From CAYWFP01 sp964457365 (lineage in GTDB: Bacteria > Planctomycetota > SZUA-567), in assembly GCA_964457365.1 (NCBI GenBank), contig CAYWFP010000088.1, forward strand, positions 1 to 16,839: a DNA stretch of 16,839 nt, written 5' to 3'. The notes beneath the pieces were generated by a model. The model was not told the DNA's origin, searched no databases, and saw nothing but the letters and a program-made list of their open reading frames with translations. The position numbers and the translations under genes were made by a program. Position 1 is the stretch's first letter, and the number at the start of each line of letters is the position of its first letter. This document shows, in pieces, positions 1 through 8,453 of the stretch.

Positions 1-782
1 ACGATCCGGAGACAGCGGAGACGCTCTGCCGGCAGGAGCTGGCGCTGGATATCGCCGACGCGGCGACGCACCGGTTGCTCTCGACGGCGTTGAGCGCGCT
101 GGGCGAGGCCGAGGCGGCGGTCATTCATGCGCGCGAGGCGGTGAAGCTCGAACCGAAGGACCCGGATTGTCAAGCGCGTCTGGGCGAGGCGTGCTACAGC
201 CTTCTGCGGCGGCAACTGGAGGAACTCGCCGCGGCGCCGGTGCCGGCGCGCCCGGACCTGCGCGGGCGGACCCAAAACGCCATGAACGAGGCCGAGCAGG
301 TGCTGCTTTCGTTGTGCGCTTCTCCGCGACATACCAAGTCGGCGTTGAGGCGGCTGGGGCACGTATTCTACCTGCACGGCACGTGCCTGGCGCTGGCGGA
401 GGCGGAGAGGCGGGCGGCGTTGCTGCAGGCGACGGGGTACTACAAGCAGGCCCATGCGCAGGCGCCCTCGCAATACGAGGAGGCGTTCCAGATCGGCGTC
501 TGCAACTACCGCCTCGGGCGCTCCGCACTGGCGCGCGAGTGGCTGGCGCGGGCGGCGGCGCTGCGCGAGGACGCTCCGGCGGCGCATTACTACCTCGCGC
601 TGCTGGCCGTCCGGGCCGGCGAATCCGGGGCCGCGCGCGATCATTTCGCGGCTGTCGGCCGCGCGGCCGAAACGCTCGAAGGCGACGAGCGCCGGCGTTG
701 GCAAGAGCGGCTCGCGCGGGCCGAGCGCGCTTCGCGCCCGGCCGCATCGGCGTCGGGTTCGCTGTCGTTGATCTCGCGCTAA
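1..782 (+). CDS. TPR-repeat protein, C-terminal part (5' end outside window)
   Basis: The frame is open from the first bases of the window and stops at TAA (780-782), so about 260 C-terminal residues are visible and the start codon lies upstream. The visible part is Ala/Leu/Arg-rich helical sequence with tetratricopeptide-like units, for example the stretch around ALGEAEAAVIHAREAVKLEP and later segments of the type YEEAFQIGVCNYRLGRSALA and APAAHYYLALLAVRAGESGA. TPRs normally form protein-binding solenoids. No signal peptide, membrane span or catalytic domain is seen, though one could lie in the missing N-terminus. A protease-like gene follows 92 bp downstream on the same strand, so the two may be co-expressed. 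The TPR nature is fairly sure; the specific role is unknown. Confidence 0.75.
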   Translation, partial: DPETAETLCRQELALDIADAATHRLLSTALSALGEAEAAVIHAREAVKLEPKDPDCQARLGEACYSLLRRQLEELAAAPVPARPDLRGRTQNAMNEAEQVLLSLCASPRHTKSALRRLGHVFYLHGTCLALAEAERRAALLQATGYYKQAHAQAPSQYEEAFQIGVCNYRLGRSALAREWLARAAALREDAPAAHYYLALLAVRAGESGAARDHFAAVGRAAETLEGDERRRWQERLARAERASRPAASASGSLSLISR

Positions 783-874
783 AATTCGCCAATCTTAATC
801 AGATATCAATATCATTTCCGCCGCGCCTGTGCTACAACGTAAGCGCGGACGGTCGGCATGGCGTGGAGGCGGCG
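783..874 (+). promoter_or_regulatory. Intergenic leader of the protease-like gene
   Basis: This 92-bp gap is clearly AT-richer than its surroundings. It contains a tandem ATATCA repeat (803-814) and a possible extended -10 (TG at 830-831, then TACAAC at 833-838) without a convincing -35. A GGAGG ribosome binding site at 865-869 sits 5 nt before the ATG at 875 and decides that start. A separate promoter here is plausible but weak. Confidence 0.3.
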
Positions 875-2908
875 ATGCTCGAGTACGAAGACGTATCGAA
901 GCTCGATTACGACAGGCTGCTGGCGGAGGTGCAGCGCGCCAACGAGGCCGACGTCCTGGTCTATCGCGGGCTGATCCAGCGCGCCGGGGTGGACCGCCTG
1001 CGCGAGCAGGTCCGCGCGCGCAAGGAACACCCGAACGTCCTGCTGCTGCTGGACTCGCCCGGCGGCGACGCGCACGCGGCGTACGCGCTGGCGCGTTGCC
1101 TGCAGAACCGGTACGAACGCTTCTTCGTCTTCGTGCACTCGCCGTGCAAGAGCGCCGGAACACTCGTCTGCATCGGCGCGGACGAACTGGTGATCAGCGA
1201 CGCGGGCGAACTGGGCCCGCTCGACGTCCAGGTCTGGCTGCGCGAGGAACTGGTCGACTACGGCGAGGGGCAGGACACGCTCGACGCCATCGACTTTCTC
1301 TACGGCAAGACCATCGACGCCTTCCGCAACCACCTCAACGATCTCAAGGGCAGCGGTCCCCTCTCGGGGCGGGCGGCGACGGATATCGCCGTCTCGCTGA
1401 CGACGGGGCTCTTCTCCCCGATCTTTTCGCAGATCGACCCGGTGCGCCTCGGGGAGCTCTCGCGCGCGGCCAAGGTGGCGCAGGAGTACGGGCGGCGTCT
1501 CGCCGGCGAGAATGTCAAGAACGGTGCGCTCGAGCAGTTGATCAGCGGCTACCCCTCGCATTCCTTCGTCATCGACCGCACCGAGGCCGAGCAGCTTTTT
1601 CACCAGGTTCGCGAACCGGTGGAGACCGAGGAGAACCTGGGCGACTTCATGCTCTGGGCGCTGCAACGCCTGTACCAGACCCACGTCGAGCTGTTGCAGC
1701 CGCTGAAGGTCTGGGAGACCAAGGCGCTCCCGGCCGACGGCATGGACAGCGATATTCTCGAACGTGTCGTCGCCGAGGATCTTCTGCCGGAGGACGTCGA
1801 CACCATCGGCATCAATACCTTCGACGGCGTCGACGAGGAGGAGGATACCGCCGCTCCGGAGGACGAGTCGGACGAGGAAGCCTTCGAGAAGGTCTCGCAC
1901 TCGGGGCTCTTCGACGCGATCGAGCCTTCGGGATTCGACTGGTCCGAGAACGACGCCGCCGACGCGGTCACCGTCGACTTCGACGAGAACGAGCGCGAAG
2001 AGCTCGAACACATCGCCGACGACGTGATGCACGACAGCATGTCCGGGGTGTTCGATATCCGCGCCATCGACGGCGAGAACGGAGACGAACCCGACGCCTT
2101 CGATGAAGCCCCGGCGGATCATCTCGCCGCGTCGGTGCTCACGGCCGACACCGAGACGGATATGCAGATCCGGCCGGAGGAAGAGGAGCCCACGCCCGAG
2201 GATGTCGTCGAGGCCGAATCGGTGGACGGCGACGAGGCGATTCTGGAGCAGGCACCGGCGGTCGACCAGAAAGCGTTCGGCGAGATGGACACGCTCGATC
2301 GCGCCGAGCAGATGGGCGAAGCGCTCAAAGCGTTCGACGGAGTCGACTCGCCCCGGGATGACGATTCGGCCGAGATGCCCACGCTCGACAGCGCCGAACG
2401 CATCGGCGAAGCGCTCGGTGAGGTCGAGGCCGAGGTGCCCCCGCCGGACGAGGACGAGGTTGCTGCGGAGGAAGAAGCGCAGCCCGATGCGGGCGAGGAC
2501 ATGGCCGCGTACGACGCGATGCTCGAAGCGGCGGCCAGCGGCGAGGAGGACGGCCAGATCGAGGCCATGCTCGCGCAGGCCCAGAGCGAAGCGGAGGAAA
2601 CGGAACGCATCAGCGAAAGAGAAGCCGACCTCGACGCGATGCTCGCCGCGGCCGAGGGCGAAACGACCGACGAGGCGGAGATCGACGCTTTGCTCGCCGG
2701 CGGCGGTGATGACCGACCCGCTGCGGAAGGGGCCGTCGGTGACGCCGCGGAGAGCGTCGGCAATGGTGATGAGGACATCGACGCGATGCTGCAGCAGGCG
2801 AGTGAAGAAAGCGCGCCCGGCGGGGAGAGCCTGGACGATTTGCTGGATTCGATCATCGAGAACAACGCCGCCGACGGCGCGCCCGATGAGGAGCAGTCCG
2901 AGTCCTGA
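875..2908 (+). CDS. Serine dehydrogenase proteinase-like (ClpP/crotonase fold) protein with long acidic repeat tail
   Basis: This 677-residue protein starts at ATG 875 (GGAGG at 865-869). Residues 1 to about 290 resemble the serine dehydrogenase proteinase/SppA-like group of ClpP-fold serine peptidases: a strand plus LLLLDSPGGDAH (55-66), the candidate nucleophile Ser93 in CKSAGTL, and SDAGELGPLDVQ (108-119), the usual 'LGPxD' segment of that family. No signal peptide or membrane span is seen, so it is probably cytoplasmic. Residues from about 315 to 677 are very Asp/Glu-rich and probably disordered. They hold two copies of a TLDxAExxGEAL unit (473-484 and 503-514) and six short (I/L)DAML/IDALL-type motifs between 545 and 657. 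Typical family members are much shorter, so the tail is the unusual part. The frame stays open upstream, but that part overlaps the TPR gene and looks like shadow sequence. The substrate is unknown; the peptidase fold is fairly sure and activity is inferred. Confidence 0.8.
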   Translation: MLEYEDVSKLDYDRLLAEVQRANEADVLVYRGLIQRAGVDRLREQVRARKEHPNVLLLLDSPGGDAHAAYALARCLQNRYERFFVFVHSPCKSAGTLVCIGADELVISDAGELGPLDVQVWLREELVDYGEGQDTLDAIDFLYGKTIDAFRNHLNDLKGSGPLSGRAATDIAVSLTTGLFSPIFSQIDPVRLGELSRAAKVAQEYGRRLAGENVKNGALEQLISGYPSHSFVIDRTEAEQLFHQVREPVETEENLGDFMLWALQRLYQTHVELLQPLKVWETKALPADGMDSDILERVVAEDLLPEDVDTIGINTFDGVDEEEDTAAPEDESDEEAFEKVSHSGLFDAIEPSGFDWSENDAADAVTVDFDENEREELEHIADDVMHDSMSGVFDIRAIDGENGDEPDAFDEAPADHLAASVLTADTETDMQIRPEEEEPTPEDVVEAESVDGDEAILEQAPAVDQKAFGEMDTLDRAEQMGEALKAFDGVDSPRDDDSAEMPTLDSAERIGEALGEVEAEVPPPDEDEVAAEEEAQPDAGEDMAAYDAMLEAAASGEEDGQIEAMLAQAQSEAEETERISEREADLDAMLAAAEGETTDEAEIDALLAGGGDDRPAAEGAVGDAAESVGNGDEDIDAMLQQASEESAPGGESLDDLLDSIIENNAADGAPDEEQSES

Positions 2909-2914
2909 GTCGTT

Positions 2915-3694
2915 TCAATCCGTGCGGTTGCAGAGGTAATACAGCCATGGCTCCTCGTTCGCCGCCAGATCCTTCTCGTCGTCGATTTCGTTCCCTTCCG
3001 CCAAGCCGAAGACGCGAACCTCTCCGAAGCCCGCCTCCTGCAACTGGGTCAGTTGACAGGCCGGACGGACGTAATAGGTGCGCAAGCCCCACCGGTAGGT
3101 GCCGTCGTTGATCACGGCATGGTCGGCGTCGTTTCCCGGATCGAAGCCGAAGTTGTGCCAGCGCAGCTTGAGCGCGCGGCGGAAGGCGCGGAAGCGTTTC
3201 TTCCACCCCGCGCCCGGGCGGTCCCACGCGAAGAGCGCCGGCAGCGCCTGCAGGTTGTGGCTCGAGAAGGCGAAGGCGCCGCCGGGCGCGAGCACGCGGC
3301 GGACCTGCGCGAGGGCGCGCAGGCGATCCTCGTGATTCTCGAGATAGTCGAGTCCGTTGAAGCTGAAAAAGACGAAGGCGAACTCGCCGTCGGCGAACGC
3401 GCCAAGCTCGCGCGCGTCGTCGACGCGGAATTCCGGTTTTCCGGGATGGTCGGCGAAGCGCTCGCGGCAGGCGTCGATCATGCGCGCGGAATAGTCCGCA
3501 CCGACGTAGCGCCCCGCCAGCGGCGCCAGCGCCGCGGTGGTCCTGCCGGTGCCGACGCCCAGGTCGAGCACCGCCGCTGCGCGCAGACGGTCTCCGAGTT
3601 CGCGCAGGATCGTCGCTTCCGGCGGCCGGAGCGTCCGCTCGTCGCGGTAGCGGTCGACCACCGCCGGCGACTCCCACGTCTGACGGTTGCTCAT
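2915..3694 (-). CDS. Class I SAM-dependent methyltransferase
   Basis: This 259-residue protein has a Rossmann-type methyltransferase core. It shows motif I VLDLGVGTGRTT (42-53), the acidic ribose-binding position in VGADYS (Asp67), VDDARELG (91-98), FSFNGLDYL (110-118) and the LAPGG loop (135-139). It would transfer a methyl group from S-adenosylmethionine to a substrate that cannot be named from sequence. The ATG at 3694 was chosen because residues before it, in a possible extension to a GTG at 3781, are Arg-rich and unlike the family; the ribosome binding site is weak. Its stop lies 6 bp from the stop of the convergent protease-like gene. It is the last of three minus-strand genes after coaX and hsp20, with a 170-bp gap from hsp20 that contains a run of ten G. 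Confidence 0.85.
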   Translation of the reverse strand: MSNRQTWESPAVVDRYRDERTLRPPEATILRELGDRLRAAAVLDLGVGTGRTTAALAPLAGRYVGADYSARMIDACRERFADHPGKPEFRVDDARELGAFADGEFAFVFFSFNGLDYLENHEDRLRALAQVRRVLAPGGAFAFSSHNLQALPALFAWDRPGAGWKKRFRAFRRALKLRWHNFGFDPGNDADHAVINDGTYRWGLRTYYVRPACQLTQLQEAGFGEVRVFGLAEGNEIDDEKDLAANEEPWLYYLCNRTD

Positions 3695-3864
3695 GAATCG
3701 GCGATCCGGTTCTCCGAGGACGGAATCCCTCCGGCGTTCGCATCGTCCGGATCGCTCGGCTATGCCGACGCCCGGATTCACGAAGCCCCCGGCCCGAAAC
3801 GTGTCGCCTCCGGTCGGGGGGGGGGCATCGCTGACGCGCCACTGTCCGCCGCGGCCGCCCGGCG
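3695..3864. other. Gap between methyltransferase and hsp20 genes with a G10 tract
   Basis: No gene is recognised in this 170-bp stretch. Its one notable element is a run of ten G on the plus strand at 3816-3825 (C10 in the direction of the flanking genes). No clear promoter or terminator was found. Confidence 0.4.
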
Positions 3865-4317
3865 TTACTCGGGCTTGATATGGATCTTCTTGCCCGGCGC
3901 CACCTGCACCTTCGGCAGCGTGACCGTCAGCACGCCCTTGCTCATCGACGCGTCGATCTTGTCCTCTTCGATGTTGTCCGGCAGCGGCACCCGGCGGGTG
4001 AAGCGGCCGAATACGCGCTCGCGGTAGAGCGCGTTGTCGCCCGGTTCGTCGAGTTTGCCGGGCTTGGTGCCGGTGATGGTCAGCAGGTTTTCCTTGAGGC
4101 TGATCTCGACGTCGCTCTCGTCCATCCCCGGCAGTTCCGCGCTGACGAGGTATTCCTCATCACGCTCGATCAGGCTGATGCGGGGGGAGAAGCTGCCCCA
4201 CTGCCAGTCACGGAAGCGCGCCAGCCCCGGCGTCTTGGTCATGAAGTCCTCGATCAACTGTTGCATCTCTTTCTGCAGGTCTTCCATGGGATTGTCTCCG
4301 TTCGCGTTGGTCATCAT
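3865..4317 (-). CDS. hsp20: Small heat-shock protein, Hsp20/alpha-crystallin family
   Basis: This 150-residue protein has an alpha-crystallin domain at about 43-136. It opens with PRISLIERDEEYLVSAELPG and ends in the family signature GVLTVTLPK (128-136). A short C-terminal extension carries the IxI anchor (I145-H-I147) used for oligomer contacts. Such proteins are ATP-independent holdases that bind unfolding proteins in the cytoplasm. The start is uncertain. Tandem ATGs at 4317 and 4314 follow GAGG, while ATG 4287 follows GGAGA at better spacing and would give 140 residues. The gene lies 87 bp downstream of coaX on the same strand. No CIRCE inverted repeat or obvious heat-shock promoter was seen in that gap. 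Confidence 0.92.
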   Translation of the reverse strand: MMTNANGDNPMEDLQKEMQQLIEDFMTKTPGLARFRDWQWGSFSPRISLIERDEEYLVSAELPGMDESDVEISLKENLLTITGTKPGKLDEPGDNALYRERVFGRFTRRVPLPDNIEEDKIDASMSKGVLTVTLPKVQVAPGKKIHIKPE

Positions 4318-4404
4318 ACACCTCTTCTTCCACCCTTCCCATCCGTCGATTCGCATGCCCGTTCCTTTCGCGGCCCGCCGCCGCGCGCGACGACGCGCCC
4401 CACT

Positions 4405-5175
4405 CTACCCGAAGAGGTCGTTTCCCACAAGGCCGATCCCGCGCAGCACCAGATCCGGCGCGACAATCGCCTTCACCGTCAGCGCCGCCGCCAGCGGCTC
4501 CGCCCAGCCACCGGTAATCATTGTCGCGGCGTCCTCGGCGTCATGCGGTTCAGCGAACGCCAGAATCCGGGCGATCAACCGCTCCACCGCGCCGGGCAGG
4601 CCTGCGGCCAGGCCGCCGAGCAAAGCGTCCGTCGTGGTCGCGCCCGGCGCGGTCTTGCGCCAGATTTCCGGCGAAGATTGCAGTGTCGGCAGCATGGCCG
4701 CTTGGGCGAGCGCGTCGAGCCAGAGCCGCGGCCCGGGCAGGATATATCCGCCGGCAAAGACGCCTTCGATCACCGCGTCGACGGTGACGGCGGTGCCGGC
4801 CTGGATCACCACCGCGAGTGTTTTCTTCTCCGGCAGGGAATACAGGTCCCACGCCGCCCGCGCGGCCAGCATCCGGTCGATGCCGGTGGTCTGCGGCGTC
4901 TGCAACCGGTGCGGCAGAATCGCGTCCCGCGTCAGCGCCAGAAGCTGTACGGTATCGGCGCCGCATTCGCGTAACGCGTTACAGATCATGTCGTTGTGTT
5001 CGGGGACCACCGAGGCGACAACCGCGTTGCCGGGAACGGCAGCCAGTGTCTTCAATGCCGAACAAAGCGCCGCGAATGTCAGCGTCTCTGTGGGCAGCGC
5101 GGTTTTGCCGGTGATGCGTGTTTCTTCGATCTGCGCCAGCGTAACGGTCGAGTTGCCTGCATCGACAGCGATCAT
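4405..5175 (-). CDS. coaX: Type III pantothenate kinase
   Basis: This 256-residue protein would phosphorylate pantothenate with ATP, the first step of coenzyme A synthesis. Its ASKHA-fold motifs are present: the N-terminal phosphate loop VDAGNS (4-9), GIDR with the catalytic-type Asp100 (98-101), AGTAVTVD (126-133) and GGYILPG (142-148). Length fits the family (about 250-260). The ATG at 5175 was chosen because it directly precedes the phosphate-binding strand and has GGAG 8 nt upstream. One oddity is that the residue before AGTA is Gln125, where the family usually has Asp ('DxGTA'), a position linked to monovalent cation binding. The gene heads a minus-strand series (coaX, hsp20, methyltransferase) and diverges from the zinc-knuckle gene across an AT-rich region. 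Confidence 0.9.
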   Translation of the reverse strand: MIAVDAGNSTVTLAQIEETRITGKTALPTETLTFAALCSALKTLAAVPGNAVVASVVPEHNDMICNALRECGADTVQLLALTRDAILPHRLQTPQTTGIDRMLAARAAWDLYSLPEKKTLAVVIQAGTAVTVDAVIEGVFAGGYILPGPRLWLDALAQAAMLPTLQSSPEIWRKTAPGATTTDALLGGLAAGLPGAVERLIARILAFAEPHDAEDAATMITGGWAEPLAAALTVKAIVAPDLVLRGIGLVGNDLFG

Positions 5176-5347
5176 GTCGCTTGCTCCAATGATAATGAAC
5201 CCCATGGCACTCTCACAGTGTATGGGGTTGATCCTGTTTTTGGAAAGCAGGAGTGAAAATATTTGTTCTTCGCGCCATTTCCACCCGATATCCACATTTG
5301 GGTTTTGTTATAAATCGCGAATATGCAAGACTTAAACGTGTTGACTC
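5176..5347. promoter_or_regulatory. AT-rich divergent intergenic region between coaX and the zinc-knuckle gene
   Basis: This is one of the most AT-rich stretches of the window. It contains a short inverted repeat (TCCTG 5232-5236 with CAGGA 5248-5252). It must hold the coaX promoter on the minus strand, but no convincing -35/-10 pair could be picked. No coding sequence is supported here. Confidence 0.4.
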
Positions 5348-5376
5348 TTGACAAATCCCCAGATGGCATTTAGGAT
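5348..5376 (+). promoter_or_regulatory. Sigma70-type promoter of the zinc-knuckle gene
   Basis: A perfect -35 TTGACA (5348-5353), a 17-nt spacer and the -10 TAGGAT (5371-5376) predict a transcript start near 5383. That gives a leader of about 118 nt before the ATG at 5501. Confidence 0.7.
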
Positions 5377-5455
5377 ACGCTCCGGTCATGTGGATGACCT
5401 CCGGCTCCAAGTGGGGGGGGCTGGCTCGCCCTGATCGGATCCATGCCTGCAGCGG

Positions 5456-5483
5456 CCTTCCTCGCCACCCACGCGCAGGAAGG
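5456..5483 (+). promoter_or_regulatory. Leader hairpin overlapping the purine-rich ribosome binding region
   Basis: CCTTCCT (5456-5462) is a perfect complement of AGGAAGG (5477-5483) with a 14-nt loop. The right arm is the start of the AGGAAGGGGGG stretch upstream of ATG 5501, so the hairpin would cover the best Shine-Dalgarno-like sequence. The loop contains CCACCCAC, which could pair imperfectly with the GTGGGGGGGG run at 5411-5420 as an alternative fold. The pairing is visible; a regulatory role is inferred. Confidence 0.35.
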
Positions 5484-5500
5484 GGGGAAACGGGAAAACC

Positions 5501-5827
5501 ATGGCAAAAGAATCCAGATGCAAGGTTCCGGGATGCAGCAACAAGGCGCATGCCAAGGGCTATTGCCGCAAGCATTACGGGCAGATCTGGCGAAAGGGAA
5601 AGATTTATACCGAAGAGGAAGAGCGCAAATCCGGGCAGCAACAGCCCCGCGACGACTCCGACCGGATGCGGGCGCTCGAACGGGAATTGCGCCGCGCGGA
5701 GATGATGTACCGCAACGTGGTCGGCTTCGAAGGCCGGCTCAAGTGGCGGCGGGAGATCGACGAGGTCAAGCGCGAGATGAAGCGCCTGGGCATGATGGTG
5801 GAGAACGTCTCGGCCGCCAAGGAATAG
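5501..5827 (+). CDS. Small zinc-knuckle / coiled-coil protein, function unknown
   Basis: This 108-residue basic protein has an N-terminal CxxxxC-x9-CxxH cluster (Cys7, Cys12, Cys22, His25) followed by YGQIWRKGK. That arrangement recalls the small zinc motif found at the start of some phage and bacterial nucleic-acid-binding or HNH-associated proteins. A Gln/Arg/Asp linker (45-55) and a charged helix likely to form a coiled coil (56-105) follow. There is no signal peptide or membrane span. The gene stands alone with its own TTGACA promoter, a leader of about 118 nt and an intrinsic terminator, which points to strong independent expression. The start is ATG 5501; the purine-rich AAGGGGGG (5480-5487) lies 13 nt upstream, a rather long spacing. 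Nucleic-acid binding is inferred from the zinc motif and basic charge only; no catalytic domain is visible. Confidence 0.8.
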   Translation: MAKESRCKVPGCSNKAHAKGYCRKHYGQIWRKGKIYTEEEERKSGQQQPRDDSDRMRALERELRRAEMMYRNVVGFEGRLKWRREIDEVKREMKRLGMMVENVSAAKE

Positions 5828-5856
5828 GCCTGCGCGCCCGTTTTCCAGTGCTATCG

Positions 5857-5886
5857 ACCGCCTGTCGGGCTGCAGGCGGTTTTTTT
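5857..5886 (+). terminator. Intrinsic terminator after the zinc-knuckle gene
   Basis: ACCGCCTG (5857-5864) pairs perfectly with CAGGCGGT (5873-5880) across an 8-nt loop, followed directly by six T. It separates this gene from the kinase unit. Confidence 0.85.
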
Positions 5887-5911
5887 ATGCTGCGCTCGCG
5901 CGGCAGCCGAC

Positions 5912-5940
5912 TTGACACTGCCCCGGCGTTTGCTTAGCCT
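5912..5940 (+). promoter_or_regulatory. Sigma70-type promoter of the kinase-gmhB unit
   Basis: TTGACA (5912-5917), a 17-nt spacer and TAGCCT (5935-5940) place the transcript start near 5947, about 25 nt before ATG 5972. The perfect -35 and TAG-type -10 match the layout of the promoter at 5348. Confidence 0.6.
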
Positions 5941-5971
5941 CTTGCTTGTCAGAGAATTGCAGGATCCGTAC

Positions 5972-7651
<1,680 letters not shown>

Positions 7652-7673
7652 CCGTCCCGCGAAACGAGGCGCC

Positions 7674-8267
7674 ATGGCCGAGGCCCGTTGTTTTCACCCC
7701 GCTTATCCGCGTCCCGCGCCGGCGGTCTTCCTCGACCGCGACGGGGTGCTGATCCGGGAGAAGGAGTATCTGGGCGACCCGGAAGGGGTGGAACTGCTCG
7801 CGGGTGTCGTCAAGACCCTGGTCGAACTTCGCGCGGGCGGCTACGCCCTGGTGGTGGTCAGCAACCAGGCGGGTGTGGCTCGCGGCTTCTTCGGTCTCGA
7901 CGCGGTGCATGCCTGCAACGACCGCATGCAGACGATCCTGGCCGAAGGCGGGGTGAAGCTGGATGCGGTTTATTTCTGTCCGCATCACCCGGACGGCATC
8001 GTCGCGGCGTTCGCCACCGCCTGCGAGTGCCGCAAGCCCGCGCCGGGGATGCTCAGGCAGGCGGCGCGCGATCTGAATCTGAACCTGGAAGCCTCCTTCC
8101 TCGTCGGCGACAAGGCTACGGACCTGGAGGCGGCGGAGAACGCCGACGTCCGGGGGATCCTGGTCGGAACCGGCTATGGCGAAGAGAGTCGCGCCAGGCT
8201 GCCGCAGGCGGCGTACCACCCGGATCTTCCGGCCGCCGCGGCCTGGATTCTCGCCGGGGGCCGATAA
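7674..8267 (+). CDS. gmhB: HAD-IIIA phosphatase, D-glycero-D-manno-heptose 1,7-bisphosphate 7-phosphatase-like
   Basis: This 197-residue protein has the HAD nucleophile pair FLDRDGV (Asp21, Asp23), motif II SNQAGVARG (63-71), the family zinc-binding loop CPHHPDG...CECRKP (Cys102, His104, Cys117, Cys119), Lys121, and motif IV VGDKATDLEAAENA (Asp146, Asp150). These match GmhB, which removes the 7-phosphate during ADP-heptose synthesis for lipopolysaccharide core. The related histidinol-phosphate phosphatase domain (HisB-N) shares the motifs and cannot be fully excluded. The start at ATG 7674 has GAGG just upstream and lies 22 bp after the kinase stop. No other heptose gene is in the window, so the substrate is an inference from family. 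Confidence 0.85.
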   Translation: MAEARCFHPAYPRPAPAVFLDRDGVLIREKEYLGDPEGVELLAGVVKTLVELRAGGYALVVVSNQAGVARGFFGLDAVHACNDRMQTILAEGGVKLDAVYFCPHHPDGIVAAFATACECRKPAPGMLRQAARDLNLNLEASFLVGDKATDLEAAENADVRGILVGTGYGEESRARLPQAAYHPDLPAAAAWILAGGR

Positions 8268-8453
8268 CCTCCGCGCGTTTCGGGGAAATGCCCTCGCGGC
8301 CTGCATTGTCTTCTTATCCGCTTGCCCCTTCGTCACTTAGCTTCGGTCACGCCCGTCGTTTTGCCGGTGATTTCCCTGTAGCCCTCCTCGCGGGAGTGCC
8401 GATAAAGTCGCAGGGGAAGCCATCCGGTTTTCCCGTCACTGGTGGAGAACGCG
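8268..8453. other. Gap upstream of the polysaccharide gene block
   Basis: This 186-bp region has no supported gene. A small inverted repeat (CTCC...GGGAG, about 8386-8397) is present. No convincing sigma70 or sigma54 promoter was found, although the four-gene block downstream presumably starts here. GGAG at 8444-8447 is the ribosome binding site for ATG 8454. Confidence 0.35.

Noticed and set aside
167..874. Upstream extension of the protease-like reading frame
   Set aside because: It overlaps the TPR gene in another frame, is Gly/Arg/Ala shadow sequence, and the GGAGG-ATG at 865-877 gives a clear start.
4318..4404. Searched for CIRCE or RNA-thermometer elements upstream of hsp20
   Set aside because: No TTAGCACTC-type inverted repeat or ROSE-like pairing with the ribosome binding site was seen; only a short GCGCG/CGCGC stem after coaX.
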